Assembly: GCA_028023455.1 (NCBI GenBank)
Contig: JAQFVV010006846.1
Span: 1 to 64,000 of the forward strand
DNA length: 64,000 bases
Source of the DNA: Epiperipatus broadwayi
Lineage: Eukaryota > Onychophora > Udeonychophora > Euonychophora > Peripatidae
Reading direction: 5' to 3'
Below, in pieces: positions 37,881 to 49,948 of this stretch. Numbering within the stretch: the first letter of the stretch is position 1; the number at the start of each line of letters is the position of its first letter. The translations under genes were made by a program, and so were the position numbers. The notes below the pieces were generated by a model. The model was not told the origin of the DNA. It saw nothing but the letters and a program-made list of their open reading frames with translations, and ran no database searches.

Positions 37881-38068
37881 GTATATATTACAGATATGTA
37901 TCCATTTTATAAATATTTCTAATTTAAGAAATATTTTAGTTTAAATTATTTAGCCAATTTCATTGTTATGTTAGTGGTATATATTACAGATATATATTCA
38001 TTTTATAAATATTTCTAGTTTAAGAAATACTTTAGTTTAAATTATTTAGCCAATTTTATTGTTATTGA
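37881..38068. repeat. Tandem duplication, period 96 bp
   Basis: Copies begin GTATATATTACAGATAT at 37881 and at 37977. Both continue through ATTTTATAAATATTTCTA and TTTAAATTATTTAGCCAATT with only a few differences. Confidence 0.94.
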
Positions 38069-38282
38069 AATCGCATATGTATAATCCATTTCCACTGTTA
38101 TTCTGCATGTATGGTAATAAAATTAGTTTTCTACTCATTATCAAAAAACTTTTAGTTGTTACTGGTAAACAAATTTTGAAGTAGGTCACGTAATAGTCCT
38201 AAAATAACGTGAACTTGGTTTTGTAAATATAAAATGTTAATAACAAAATTTGCAGAAAAACAAAATCTAAATTAGTTGTCAT

Positions 38283-38375
38283 AATTAAAAATGTTTTTCT
38301 AAAATAAATAAATGGGTTTTTCTACTAATTGTCACTATTAAATATATTTTTCTAAAATAACTAAATGGACTTTTC
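38283..38375. repeat. Tandem duplication, period about 53 bp
   Basis: TTTTTCTAAAATAA(A/C)TAAATGG followed by (A/G)(C/G)TTTTTC occurs twice in succession. Confidence 0.8.
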
Positions 38376-38379
38376 AGCT

Positions 38380-40690
38380 ACGGACAAGCTCATAAAAATA
38401 AACATGTGGCCAGAGTTAGAAAAGTATAAATACTTAAAGTTTTGTCACCAAGAATCGATCATATATATAATAAGTGAATTGTAAACATAATCCACACTCG
38501 TTTCACCTTCAAAATGTTGGGGTAAGTTAGGCGACCCTTCACCTCTCGGCCCTAGCTGAGGAATGGAAAAGACTTTGGTCCGATAAAATATAATGCTGTA
38601 CACCAGCAAAGCCGCCCATGGAAGAATCTCCATTAACTTTAAATCATCACCAAAAGTGTCAACTTAATATCCTCCCATGTCCTCCAGAACTAACTGCAAT
38701 GAAAACAACTGAATGGTAAATTTTCTCTCAGAGCACTGTTTATAAACTGTGACTTTCAATTATTTCTTTTAAAAGCTAGCTATTTATTAAATCTGCCTTT
38801 CCCAAACAACTTTCCTAAAATCTGCAAAGAAAACTGTTAAATGCTGATGTTTAAATCTTGTCTAATTATAAAACTCGAATTCTCTTTTAAAATGTAAAAC
38901 TCTAATAATCTATTTTAAATTAAATGTATAATTTTATGTGGTCTTTTATGCCTATTCCTAATCTATTCAATTTATTCTATGATTTTATCATTTTAATATT
39001 ATAAGTATTTAATATGCCAAATGACTCGAAACTGCAAGTATTTATAAATATAATTGTAGCTTATCGATCTGCGAAGATAATTTCAAATCTTCACTATAAT
39101 AAATATTAAATAATTGAATTATTATTTTTCTTTCTCACTCACTGTTTCGAGATCATATTATTTTTACTGATTAATTTTGGGTATTAATATTTTAATAATC
39201 AGTCATTATCTAGTTAAAATTGTAGTTTGCTCAATTCTAGTTATGGATTATAACTATTTATATATGTAACTCGTACATCACAGGAACTAGCCACAGAGAT
39301 ATTCTCAAAACATATTTTAAGGTTTTATTCGTAATTATCCCTCAAATGTTTTGTCCTCCTTAGATATATATATATATATGTTGAGACACAGGTGATAATA
39401 TTAAACTAGGTTACTAATTAAGTTAGTCCCTAAATAGTATATTTGAAATACTAAATTTGAGAACTGGATTGTATAGATATGCAAATAGACACTATCTAAT
39501 TTTAAGGCACGCTAATATAATTTTACGTATTTGCATTTTATATATGTATAAGTTGTGGATGTGTCCTCACAAAGTACGCAATGTACAATTATCTGCTTGC
39601 TGCATGATTATTGATGAGTCGATGGCAGAGGTCACACTTATCCACTTAGTTTGGGTAAAAGCACATACTTTTAGAACTAGGGCACATGGACCTAGATTAT
39701 TCATAATTAATGCTTATCTGACTACCTGAACTACTAATGTTCCTATTCATGTCAAGTTAAGTGGTTTTAGGGTAACCGAGCCTTTGAGGCTGAAGCCCGT
39801 GAATAATGACCCATTCGCACCTTTTAGCTTTATTAATATTTTGATATGTGCCATAGAGTATATAGGTAAACCTATTATAAACCAGTTTTCTCTCCTTTTA
39901 TATTAAATGCTTATCTAGCATCAGTATATGACCTAATCTAAGTTAACACACTAACCTGCGTATCTCTGAGCCTAATTATGTGTTCGACTTAACTTGGTAT
40001 AGATAGACACCACAGGAGCGCTATTAAATTAGTTATAAAACTTTGGCTATAAAGTTCCGTATGATCTAGCAGACTACATAAGAGCTAGAAATTTGGCATA
40101 TTAATATAGGCATAAACTTAAATACCACACTACACTTGAGTGAACACTTATTATGAGATATGTAACAGTAATCTCATTAATTATGCAACACCTGTGAGCA
40201 TAATCTCTCACGTTCTCCATACCTAATTTTGTATATTTTAAGTTTCACTATTTATTATTGTTTTATTAAATTAATAATATTTAAAATTATAACTCGTTTT
40301 CATAATTTTATTGTCTGTGAGTTCATTTTATCCAACTCTAGATTTAATTACACATACATCATTTTATCTATTTGTAGGTCAATCATTGATATATTAATTA
40401 ATCATTTAGTCATATGTGTGTATATCTGACCAAATCAGTACTAAATTAGTTAATTTACGAGTCTTTTGTTTTATGCTGAGTGACTGCCGGACCGAGGTTA
40501 AATTGAATGTTTGTGTAAGTTGAGAAGTGTCATCCATAGGGTATTAGATCGTTGAGCGGAGGTGAAAGGATTGAATGTTGATCGGATTCTGGATCCCAGT
40601 ATCCGTATTCGATCAGCTTTAGTGTATTTTGCTGTGTTCTAGATTTTGTTGTGTGGAGGGACAATTCTTACCGTTACATTATATATAATA
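38380..40690. other. 2.3-kb anonymous block, less AT-rich
   Basis: From about 38380 to 40690 the sequence is more complex than average, especially 39280-40200 and 40470-40680, where GC is clearly higher. The plus ORF 39457-39729 (90 codons) and minus ORF 38445-38633 show no family I recognise. No terminal repeats were found. It may be a non-coding retroelement derivative, an intergenic regulatory region or unique sequence; the data do not decide. Confidence 0.35.
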
Positions 40691-41080
40691 TTTTAGTCTT
40701 TTTCTATGAAAGCAGGTATATATTTTTTCCTTAGCATATGCCAGCATTAAACTACATATGATACCACTAATAGATAATCTCATAGACCACATTCTTTCCA
40801 TGCTGCAGAATTCTCCATTGAATTTTGCTGTAATGTCTTTGTCAATTCAGTTGAAAACATCGATGATAAAATCACATTTGTGAAAGTTATAGACATTATT
40901 TTGTAAAGAGATTTTTTACAATATTAATTAAAAGACTCTGTGACAAAGAACCATATAGTTTGTTTATGTCAATGCTAATTTATGGTTTTCTTTAATACGT
41001 ACATTGCTTATGGTTTGAACAAAGTCACAGAATGATTTTATCATAAATTTTCAAAAAAACTAACTGGACTTTAACCATCT
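40691..41080. other. Spacer left of the hAT MITE
   Basis: Unremarkable sequence with no ORF or repeat recognised. It ends at the target duplication of the element that follows. Confidence 0.6.
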
Positions 41081-41088
41081 GCCTATGG

Positions 41089-41554
41089 CAGGGCTGGTCA
41101 ATTTTTTTGGCTTGGGGGCCACAGAGGTTGGTGGAGGGCCACTTTGTGGAAACAAAGCTTAGCAGAGGGCTGCACACCTTTTTTTCAAGACATAATAAAC
41201 ACACTGCTTTATTCCCTGTATTACCAAGAAATATTTGTTTGTCCATTCTTCACTAAACACATGACATTCATCACCGATTTCACATTTTTTCGGAGGGTTC
41301 ATGGTTTCCCTAAAGTTGGAAATGTATATATTTGCTAATGCAAAGACAAAATTGAAATTAACCAAATCAACTGGAAAAGGACTGCACATTTGTATCTACA
41401 GTGCACATGTGTATTGACATAGCCATTCTAGTGGAAAATACGAGATAAATCTTCGGTCACACATGGGAAGGAAATCTCAGTTCAAGATGGATTTTTCTGA
41501 TTGTCTTGGTGGGCCACATAAAACTCTTAGCAGGCCACTATTTGCCCAACCCTA
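41089..41554. mobile_element. hAT-type non-autonomous element (MITE)
   Basis: The left end is CAGGGCTGGTCAA and the right end, inverted, is TAGGGTTGGGCAAA; GGGCCAC occurs near both ends. The element is bounded by a perfect 8-bp direct duplication, GCCTATGG, at 41081-41088 and 41555-41562. An 8-bp duplication and a CAGGG(C/G)TGG(C/T)CAA terminus are the hallmarks of hAT transposons. The 466-bp interior encodes no transposase; overlapping ORFs on both strands (41025-41389) are incidental. It must have been moved in trans by a related hAT transposase. Confidence 0.92.
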
Positions 41555-41562
41555 GCCTATGG

Positions 41563-43599
41563 TAATAGAAGCTTTATAGCAATAGGCCCCTTTTTAAATA
41601 CTCAACTTTATCGTAAACCTTATTGCATTACTTCCACAGTTTAGAAACGTTGAACTTGTTTTTCATAGTGTTTATGCAATATGTGCCAATGTGTTTGAAA
41701 TGTAGTTTTTTAATTTATAGAGCTGTTTTTAGTATATAATCCTCTGTGTTCATAAGAACAAGGCAATTAATTATCTTTATCCTCTTTTAAACAGACAATC
41801 TTATTCTTCTGAATAAATTGTTTACAACTAATTATGTGTGGGCCATTTCCTTAAACACAATGTATTTGTTGGCTTCATTTTCAAATTTGTCCTCAAAATC
41901 CATGATTATATCCAAATGAGAATTTTTCCATGTTTCCTATGAACTTTGAACCACATTCACATACCATCTTTATTCTTGTCAGCACCAAAAATATACTCAG
42001 CTATGTCTAAGTTACAAAATGAAAAAAAAACATTTCATGCTATAAGCTTGAAAAAACATTTCATAATATACTTAAATATGCATTTTTTTCATGAGTTTTA
42101 TTATTGTTAAATTTTATTCTATTAATCAGAATCATGCATTTCTAATCTGAATAATTGCATAACATTATGTTGACAGATGGAGAGGAAAGATGGCAGATTT
42201 AATTTCCAGGAAATCGATAATGTCCTTCTTCCTGGTTAAATTACTATACATTTATGAGATAGTTTTCTTTACATAGTAACATAAGTGCCTACGTATTTAT
42301 TCATTTTCATAGTTGGGTATGGTTTGATTAATAAACTTCATTAATAAATATTATTATTAACAAAGGATATAATTGTATTATGTGTGTCCATGTAAAAAGA
42401 ATACGCTCTCCAAGCATTCTTTAAATTATTGTATTGGATAATTTTTAATATTGTTTAAATTAAATAATTTATAAAGTATTTAATAAAAGATTAATTTATT
42501 ATGCACACTGTTATTATTTATTGTTTTTGATAAATTTTAATGCTGTTTCAAGTAATTTATAAAGCTTTGTAGAAAAGTCAGCCTTTTAAAAAATTATTGC
42601 AAACTGGCATTTTTTCAAACAAAAATAATGTGACACTATCGCAGACTTTTATTTTTATTGACTTATTTGTAAAGTGAGCTAAGTAACATAAAGCAAAAAT
42701 CCATAACCTATGCATACATTGTGACAGACAATGATAAATAAAATAAAAATATATATTTATAAAATAGAAGTACTTATATATTATTCCTATGAATAGAAAT
42801 TCAGATAACTGTAATAATGAGAATATATAAGAAGTCATAACAAACATAATATTCCTAAATGTCAATCTCCATAAACTATCTTGAATAATTATTTACTGAC
42901 ACTAGACAAATATACAAATATTTTGTCCACAAATAAAACTGATATAACTTCAAATTATTATAAACTCGTGCATTTATAATGTGCCATTGAATCTATTCTT
43001 TTTGTTTTAAAATAATCATGAACTGCATTTCTCTTTTATCATCAAAACTATTAATTTCGTTTAACAATAAGCAAATAAAATTTACATTAAACTACAGCTA
43101 CCACATAATTATGCTATTACATAAATTTATCTTTCATAAAGTAATTAAATAAATGAATGAATAATTGATTAAATAAATAGATATAGCCGTATCTGTAACT
43201 AAATAATATTAATTCAATGAATAGATGAATCAGTACATCATGAAAGAGAATCAATGATGTGCTTATTGATGATTAAATATAAATTTATTAACATCATAAA
43301 ATTAATTATAAGAAAACAAAAAAAAATTACATTAATTATCACAAATTTAAAATCCTTTATCGATTATAATCTACCTTGATTTTCTATCTGGATTTTATTT
43401 TTTTAAGACATTTATTAAATATAATTTCAAAGTTACAAAAACCAATGGTTAGTAAACATGCAATCTTGCATACCAATAGTCATATATATACATCATAAAA
43501 TATAAGAATGAAAACCACTAATGAACTTTGCTCTTAGGAAAGTGGAGAAAGGAAGAACCTCATAGATATGTATATGCAATTTCTACTGACTATTGCCTT
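41563..43599. other. AT-rich spacer, no gene seen
   Basis: Anonymous sequence. The minus ORF 42578-42865 is F/Y/I-rich, like other chance frames here. Confidence 0.55.
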
Positions 43600-43735
43600 T
43601 GGCAGGATAGCTCAATTGATTAGAATATTACCTTAAAATTCAATATTTAAGAATCTAAGGATTCAGTTTTGATTCCCATGCTAGTGTTGTCACTGGACAA
43701 GACAGCACACCTGAAGAAGAGAGGAGAATAATATG
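43600..43735 (+). mobile_element. tRNA-derived SINE fragment
   Basis: GGATAGCTCAATTGATTAGA (compare a tRNA D-arm/A box) is followed, about 45 bases downstream, by TTCAGTTTTGATTCCCATGC (B-box-like GATTCCC). A tRNA-unrelated tail follows, TCACTGGACAAGACAGCACA. Order and spacing suit a SINE head plus body. No intact tRNA fold is possible. Target duplication not identified. Confidence 0.6.
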
Positions 43736-44903
43736 CTTTAAAACATTGTGCATATATTAACCTGTATACTTTTACTAACAGTTCAATGCATTTGAAATAT
43801 TTACATAAAAGTTAAATTTTTCTCAAGACATTTAATAATTATATCAGATAATGGAAAGAGTACATTATATAAATGCAACTTAAATACCATCACAGACCTT
43901 CAGGAAACACTAAGAATGTATATGTGTCAAGAGACTATATTATAAATGGGAAAAAAATGTTTTATTAGTTGTGTCTATTTAGATAAAGTAATACTCTCCT
44001 ATCCAATAAACTTTATATAACATACATACTTTTGATTATTTTATTATTTTCATATGCATCAATTGAATGAAGTCTTATTTACTTAATCTAAATATTAGGT
44101 TCATACTGAATAATATTAATAAAGAAAAATAAAACTATTATTTAAAATTTTAGGAGAGAAAAAAATATTACTAATAGATATCTATATTTTTTTATATATT
44201 ATAATTAAAATAAAAGTTCAATAAAAATTTTATAAGAGCTCATTTTGTTTTATATCCAGTATTCATGCAATATATTCAGCCAACCTTTTGACATTCCTCC
44301 ATCTAGTTTCTACTCTGGGTCTAAAGCCAAATTACAATGATGATGATGGTGGTGAAATGACATAGATGCCACCCATTGATGATCCTCAGTTCTTTATCTT
44401 TATTTTTTTTTTCTGCAATAGAGATGGTTTAATTTTGATCAGCACAGCACTGAAGCTTCATGAAGAAATGATTTGATTTTATTGTTATTTATTCCATTCA
44501 TTCATCAAGGATATCAGTCAAGAGGATCTCCATGTGATGTCTTTTATGAAATCTATTATATCATTATGATTTTGCTAATAACTTCATAAACTTTAAGTTT
44601 ATCAGATATAAACAAATAAAAAAACCAATTGTATGACAATAACAAAGTTCTCTATTGCTATGCAATATCCTTTTTTTTTAGAAAAAAAAATTGCTCATGA
44701 AATTCTCTTTCTTAACTATAACAAAAATAAATATTATTATTCAATATGATAAAATAATCATTTTTATTTTTTTTTTTCAATTTAAATAAAATATTTTTAA
44801 AATGATACATATAATATGATTTATGGAACATTTCATTCATATTTATTTTCATTTTTTCATTTATCCTTGATGTGAACCATTACCTAATATCCTTATGATT
44901 ATC
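43736..44903. other. AT-rich spacer, no gene seen
   Basis: Includes A/T homopolymers near 44402-44411 and 44671-44691. No coding or repeat signal was recognised. Confidence 0.55.
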
Positions 44904-45143
44904 TTAATCTATTTTAACATTAAATAAATTTTTCATAAACAAATGATTCACCATTGTGGCGAAGATGACACTCCTCATTGCTTTACACACCTCCAGTATT
45001 GAGGCACAACCTGACTGGACACTAGAATGCAGCCTTCTTTCAAGATCCATGAATTTTGTGCAGTAAAAGAATATATGGTCCATTGTCTCATCATCATAAT
45101 ACTGTTCGCCAAATGGCTCATCAGGTGTCACCTCGTGTTCCAA
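44904..45143 (-). mobile_element. LINE-type polyprotein C-terminal remnant
   Basis: The minus-strand frame of 79 codons contains DDETMDHIFFYCTKFMDLER, which resembles the (E/D)T.(E/D)H(V/I)(L/F)..C..(F/Y)...R motif found in the C-terminal zinc-knuckle region of several non-LTR retrotransposon polyproteins. It ends NHLFMKNLFNVKID before the stop. The upstream CxxxC half of the knuckle is not visible (PFGEQYYDDE occupies the place). The copy is isolated from any RT core and should be inactive. The family cannot be named from this fragment. Confidence 0.45.
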
Positions 45144-45277
45144 TCCAGCATGAAAAGTCCGTGGGAAGTGTTCAGGGAACTCATGTGTAGTTTAAAAACT
45201 AGAGATCATCTACTGGCCCTGGCTAAACTGTTCTCTGATACCTAAGAGCAGTGGTACTGGACCATATACCAAATTAC

Positions 45278-45672
45278 CTATAAAAATCTTGTCCAAATTA
45301 TAGAGGTGGATGCTGAAGCCACATCTTGCTGTAGCAATTGGGGTGACCATGAATGGTAGTAGCCTGAATGCAATGCTGCATCTGACATAATTGCAGAAAT
45401 CAGTGAGTCCTTTACATTTGCAGATTCATGAATGTAGGGGATGAGAACACTCCCACAACAGAAAGTGATGAGGTGAATCCGACAAATCTTGTCCTTAATC
45501 ACCCAATAGCCAAGGTGTCTTAAATAAATTTATCCACTTGCACAATGATTGACGACGTGGCTTCCACAGAATCTAGTCAACTGCATTGAGGTGTGCTGGC
45601 ACAGGTAAATGTTCAGGACTGTATAGAACCTGCTCCCTTGTATGGGCAGAGCAATGAAGTGGTACACCCGCA
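45278..45672 (-). pseudogene. Decayed coding-like block upstream of the LINE remnant
   Basis: Reading the minus strand from 45672, one frame stays open for about 130 codons apart from a single TAA near 45524. It includes VYHFIALPIQGSRFYTVLNI and, later, KDKICRIHLITFCCGS and NVKDSLISAIMSDAALHSGY. Base composition is also richer in G and C here. It sits in the same orientation just upstream of 44904-45143, so both may belong to one broken retroelement. I do not recognise a domain with confidence. Confidence 0.3.
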
Positions 45673-46202
45673 AGTAATACTATGTATCATACATTTTGAA
45701 TTTATTTCTTAATAAAAAATATAAAAAAGATTCACCATTGTTTTCTTTATTTGTAACTTATTAATATGATTCATATCTTTACTTAATAAAATCAATAGAC
45801 ATGTGACAAGTCTATGTAACAATATATATAAAGGATAGGTAGATAATAAATAAATGAGAAAAAATAATTTTTCAAGACTGTAGAAAAGTTACCTTTTTAT
45901 TTATTTATTGTAAGTGTATATTTTAAAATAAATAAATAAAGGGAATATATCTCTCACACTTTCTTTTTTATTTCTTATATTTAGCCTATCTTTTTATTAT
46001 CATATCTACATTAATATTTTAGTTTATTAATCGATGTTAATATCTTTAAAATCAGGCAAATACCTATGTCATTTTAAAATTTTCTTTCTCATGTGTTAAT
46101 TAAATATATTTAAAACTTACTTTATCATGTAAGAATATACATAAAAGAAAATATGTAAATAAGCATTTATTTTATATAGCGCATGTTTATAAATTGTAAT
46201 AT
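45673..46202. other. AT-rich spacer, no gene seen
   Basis: Plain AT-rich sequence including AAATAAATAAATAAA near 45932. Confidence 0.6.
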
Positions 46203-46248
46203 ATTAAAGATCAGCCTTTCAAGATAGCTTGAAAGGCTGATCTTTAAT
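46203..46248. repeat. Perfect 21-bp-stem hairpin with 4-base loop
   Basis: The left stem 46203-46223 (AAAGATCAGCCTTTCAAG core) is exactly complementary to 46228-46248 (CTTGAAAGGCTGATCTTT core), with loop ATAG. A perfect stem with a tetraloop is shorter than a normal animal pre-miRNA, which needs a longer imperfect stem, so a microRNA is not claimed. On the plus strand the sequence after the stem is A-rich, not U-rich. Confidence 0.95.
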
Positions 46249-46259
46249 GTATAAAAAAA

Positions 46260-46375
46260 AATAGTAAAGGTTTGTCAGATTCAGTAGTAATTCTCTTATT
46301 GTACCCTAGGATTTTACCAATTTTTTAGTAAAAGTTTGTCAAATTCGGTAGTATTTCTCTTGCTGTGCCTAAGCC
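46260..46375. repeat. Tandem duplication, period about 66 bp
   Basis: AGTAAA(G/A)GTTTGTCA(G/A)ATTC followed by (A/G)GTAGTA(A/T)TTCTCTT occurs twice, directly after the perfect hairpin. Confidence 0.85.
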
Positions 46376-47868
46376 AATTTAAATTTTACTTTAATGTAAT
46401 AAAAATACACTTTTAAACTAAAATATTAAAAAATTATCAAATTTATTACAACTGATATAAATTATTATTCAAATAAATTAAATATATAATACAAATGCAA
46501 TTAAAAATATATTTATCTTGCTTTATCAAAAACTATACTTTTCATTTGTCCTCTTTTTGTTTTTTATATTATTCAAAAACAGTTACGATACAGATTTTCC
46601 ACACTTTTATATTGCAAATTACAATTTTTTTTAAAACAATTAAAGCAAAAATTTGAATGTTAGTAAAATTCTATGCAACAACAAAAAGAAAATCATGCAA
46701 GATTCTTCAAGATTAGTGCGTTGAGTTATAAAGTCACAAACAAACAAACACACTTTCACATTTATATAGTAATATAAACATGTGCAATATCTTTATAATG
46801 GGAAAAAAAAGCAATGGCGTTTTTTATTTTACTTTTTTTTTTGCAGTTATGTTGGTGCTAAGTTGATAATTTTTTTTAATAATAATAACTTACTTGCAAA
46901 AACATTTCTATGAACGTTTTAATAATGTTTACATAAATATATCAAGGGGTAATCAGTGATAATGTATTTCAAAAAATAGTTAAAGTTTGTTTCCTTTTTT
47001 TTTTTCAGTTAATATTTAAAAAAAAGAAAAAAGAAAACGTAATTACTTAAACAGTAGCAACTCCAATCCCAAAAGAGATAAAAGAGGAAGTGTGCTCTTA
47101 TGGATCAGACATTTATTTATTTACTTTTTTAAAAAATATTTTTTTATAATGAACATATTAATTTATTCAAGAATAAATAAAAAAGTTACTTGAATAAATC
47201 TTATACCAAGCCAAAATAATAATATATGAAGTGATCACTTTTGTCCAGATTAAACAATGTATATTTGCTGTCAGTCATTGGATTATTGGCATTATTCGTT
47301 TTTTTACATTCACACAGAACATCTTATTTTATTTAGTCATTTTTCATTTTTTAAACAGAAATGTGCATTTTTGTTTTCAAATATTATATATATAAATTTA
47401 AAAAGTCTAAAAAATGAAAAATAGATTAAATACACAATTAAAATTTTGATGAAAAAATTTAAATACTTTTAAAATTAATGAACAGCCAACATTTGTAACT
47501 TTTTTTATATATTTAAATTATTTTCTTTTTTTCTTTCCATTAATTTTAAAATCATTAATGATTTATTGTTGCAAAATGAACAGATCAGAGTTTGGCTGAG
47601 GATTAGAGAAATAATTACATTTTATAAAAATCAATCAAGATTTAAAAGTAACATCACATTAAACAAACTTGTTAATTGTCAAAAAAAAAAAAAAAAAGTT
47701 AATTAAATGAAAATTACTGAATGTGAGTGTGCGGTTAATTCTAATTCAAATTGTATAATATTACATGTATAAATAAATAATAATGCCTTAAAAGTATTTT
47801 GATCTTTTTATTTTTGTCATTTTTTTTCTTTAAGACACAAAATTTGGTTTTGCATCCTTTTCCCTCAG
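46376..47868. other. AT-rich spacer, no gene seen
   Basis: Homopolymer-rich, including a 17-base A run near 47681. No gene or element recognised. Confidence 0.55.
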
Positions 47869-48047
47869 TGATGAAAAGTTTTTATTCATCAAAAAGACAA
47901 AATACACAACAGTTAAAAAAAGTTTACAAAGAGATGATTACATGGCAAAATGAAATTCAAGTACAATATGGTGAAGAGGAAGGAAATACATATAAAATGG
48001 GACGGGGATATGGAAAGAGTGTAGTCCAGGCAAAAAAGAGTCTTTAG
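47869..48047 (+). other. Coding-like stretch behind a good splice acceptor
   Basis: The acceptor CATCCTTTTCCCTCAG ends at 47868. The following frame (phase 1) encodes about 59 residues to a TAG at 48047, including KRQNTQQLKKVYKEMITWQN and EEEGNTYKMGRGYG. It is hydrophilic and lysine/glutamine-rich. No family is recognised and no polyadenylation signal follows closely. It abuts the minus-strand coding-like block 48060-48497, which makes a decayed-element origin as likely as a host exon. Confidence 0.25.
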
Positions 48048-48059
48048 TAAGGAACAATG

Positions 48060-48497
48060 TTGATAGGCTTGGTTGCCTGGTGGATTATAGGAGGATCCAT
48101 GTGTGACATTAATTTTGGAGGAATTGCTATATGTTAAGTCTTTAGAGGTTTCAAGGATGGATGAGATTTCTGAGTTATGCTTAGATGCAACAGGCTAATT
48201 TTTGTCTTTTATAGATGAGAAATTTTAGTTTTTACCATTGTACTTGGAGTGGCGTTATGATTGGTCATGTTGTTCTTTATGACTTGCTTTTTACCTTTGA
48301 TAGAGCAAACCACAGTCTGAAAGGGAGGAGAATCTAGAGGGCAAGAAGATGGAGACTTTGAAATAAGTTCTTTGGTGATGATGTTTTTGGTTAAGTTTTG
48401 TTTGAAATTCGATTTGGATAAAATTTGGGTACCTTTGAAGTTTTAGTTCATGTAGTTTAGGTTTATGCACGCTTTTGCCGCTAGGGGTAGCGGCCAT
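48060..48497 (-). pseudogene. Decayed ORF starting with a strong Kozak ATG
   Basis: On the minus strand AAGATGGCCGCTAC gives an excellent start context. The frame opens MAATPSGKSVHKPKLHELKL and is open to 48291. A frame change near 48370 leads into SPPFQTVVCSIKGKKQVIKN and further lysine/serine-rich sequence with scattered stops to about 48060. The high K/S/T/P content resembles retroelement gag/ORF1-type proteins, but no zinc knuckle is seen. CCGCTAGGGGTAGCGG at the start codon region is a short palindrome. It could instead be a first exon of a host gene; the stops argue against that. Confidence 0.35.
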
Positions 48498-49659
48498 CTT
48501 TAAACCATTTGAAAGAGTGAAAAGTAATATGAAGAAAACAATTTTGAAAAGGAAAAATTAAATATTTTTATGTAAAAGCAAAAAAAAAAAAAGACACTGG
48601 AAAACTTGTTATTAATAATTTTAGTTGAGTAATGAGAAAATTGGGTGGAATTTTAGGCAGTTAGTTACCCCAGAGGAGGGAGTTTCTGAAAAAAAAAAAG
48701 ATTGTTGAAAATGGCTTAAATAATTTCTTTTCAGTCAAAAATCTTTCACTTGTTTAAATGCTCCCCCATACCTTTACTAGATCTCTCACTTTACATTTAC
48801 AGCCATCCCCTATTATTATTTTCAGCTCACTGCTTTTATTTCTATTTATCTGTTTATTCTTTCATTTTTAAAAAAGATTTCAGTGTAACTTTAAGACAAT
48901 TTTTCATCTTCTCATCATAATAGATTCAAGTCTCCCCTTTTAAGTTCTGATATAAATTATGATTTCTGAATTTTGTTTGATGATGTAATTTGGAATGGAG
49001 AAGTAACTTGTTCTTTAAGGAGTTATAACATTTTCTGTTTTTTTTTTTTTTTTAGAAATTTAGTTTTAAAAATGCATTAAGTTAATATTTGTATTTTAAG
49101 ACTTAGGAAATGCTTTATTTTATTTAATTCTATAACTGAAACCAACTATTGGATATAAACATTAATTAAACTTTTTACAAATATGTTTTTTTATCTCTAT
49201 TTGTCTTTTAAATTTCATTATCAAAATCTTACTGACTTTTTTCTTCTTCATATCTTAATTCTAACTAAAATTATATTCTTTGCTCTTACCTTTTTTTTTC
49301 TTCTCTTGTCCACAAGTGAATTACTTATTTTAATATTAATTAATAACTTTATACCATTTTTTTTCTTCCACTTTTTAGCTTTCTTTTCTCCATTTAAACA
49401 TATGTGCTTTATATATATAGTAATTTTGAATTGAATGTTATTGCTAAGGCAAATTCTGTATATTTTTATTTACATAAACACAAAAACCGAAAATAAAAGA
49501 TGGATATATGATTATAAGTAGAATGTATAAATTTAAAATGTTATACATAAGGTTTAAATTTTTACAACCACTGGAGGAAAAAATATATAAAAGCATGTAA
49601 TTATTAATACAGAGAAAAATAAAATTCATAGTAATGAAAAGTAGTTACTAGATATAAAT
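48498..49659. other. T-rich spacer, no gene seen
   Basis: The plus strand is strongly pyrimidine-rich from about 48720 to 49400. The plus ORF 49183-49434 is an L/F/I-rich product of this skew and is not called. Confidence 0.55.
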
Positions 49660-49790
49660 ATCAAGATTATTTTCTTCATAGCAAAGACTTATAAAATTTA
49701 TGTATTAATATTTATTTTCATTATCATTTTGTAATTGTAAAAAAAAAATGCAAAGAGAGAATAGAAAAATGTATAAAGTTAAAATATAAT
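49660..49790 (+). repeat. Dispersed repeat, copy 1 (partner at 57.15 kb)
   Basis: TTAATATTTATTTTCATTAT followed by C(A/T)(C/T)TTT, then TTGTAA and an A run with GAGAGA-rich sequence, is shared in order with 57150-57285. Neither copy has a conserved ORF. Confidence 0.6.
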
Positions 49791-49948
49791 TATATTTATG
49801 TTCTTGGGATTGCTTGAACTTTTATAATATTTTGCATTGTAAGTAGATTTTTTTTCTCTTTAATCTGATGTCTGTAATTTTTGATGAAAAATTTTAAATC
49901 AAGAAAAGTTACATTTAGATTATTGTTTAATACAAAATAAAAGAGAGA

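Noticed and set aside
41025-41389. Overlapping ORFs on both strands around the 41-kb element
   Set aside because: They lie within or across a hAT MITE and its flank. Frames on opposite strands are incidental.
46203-46248. Pre-microRNA interpretation of the perfect hairpin
   Set aside because: Stem of 21 bp with a 4-base loop is too short and too perfect for a typical animal pre-miRNA.
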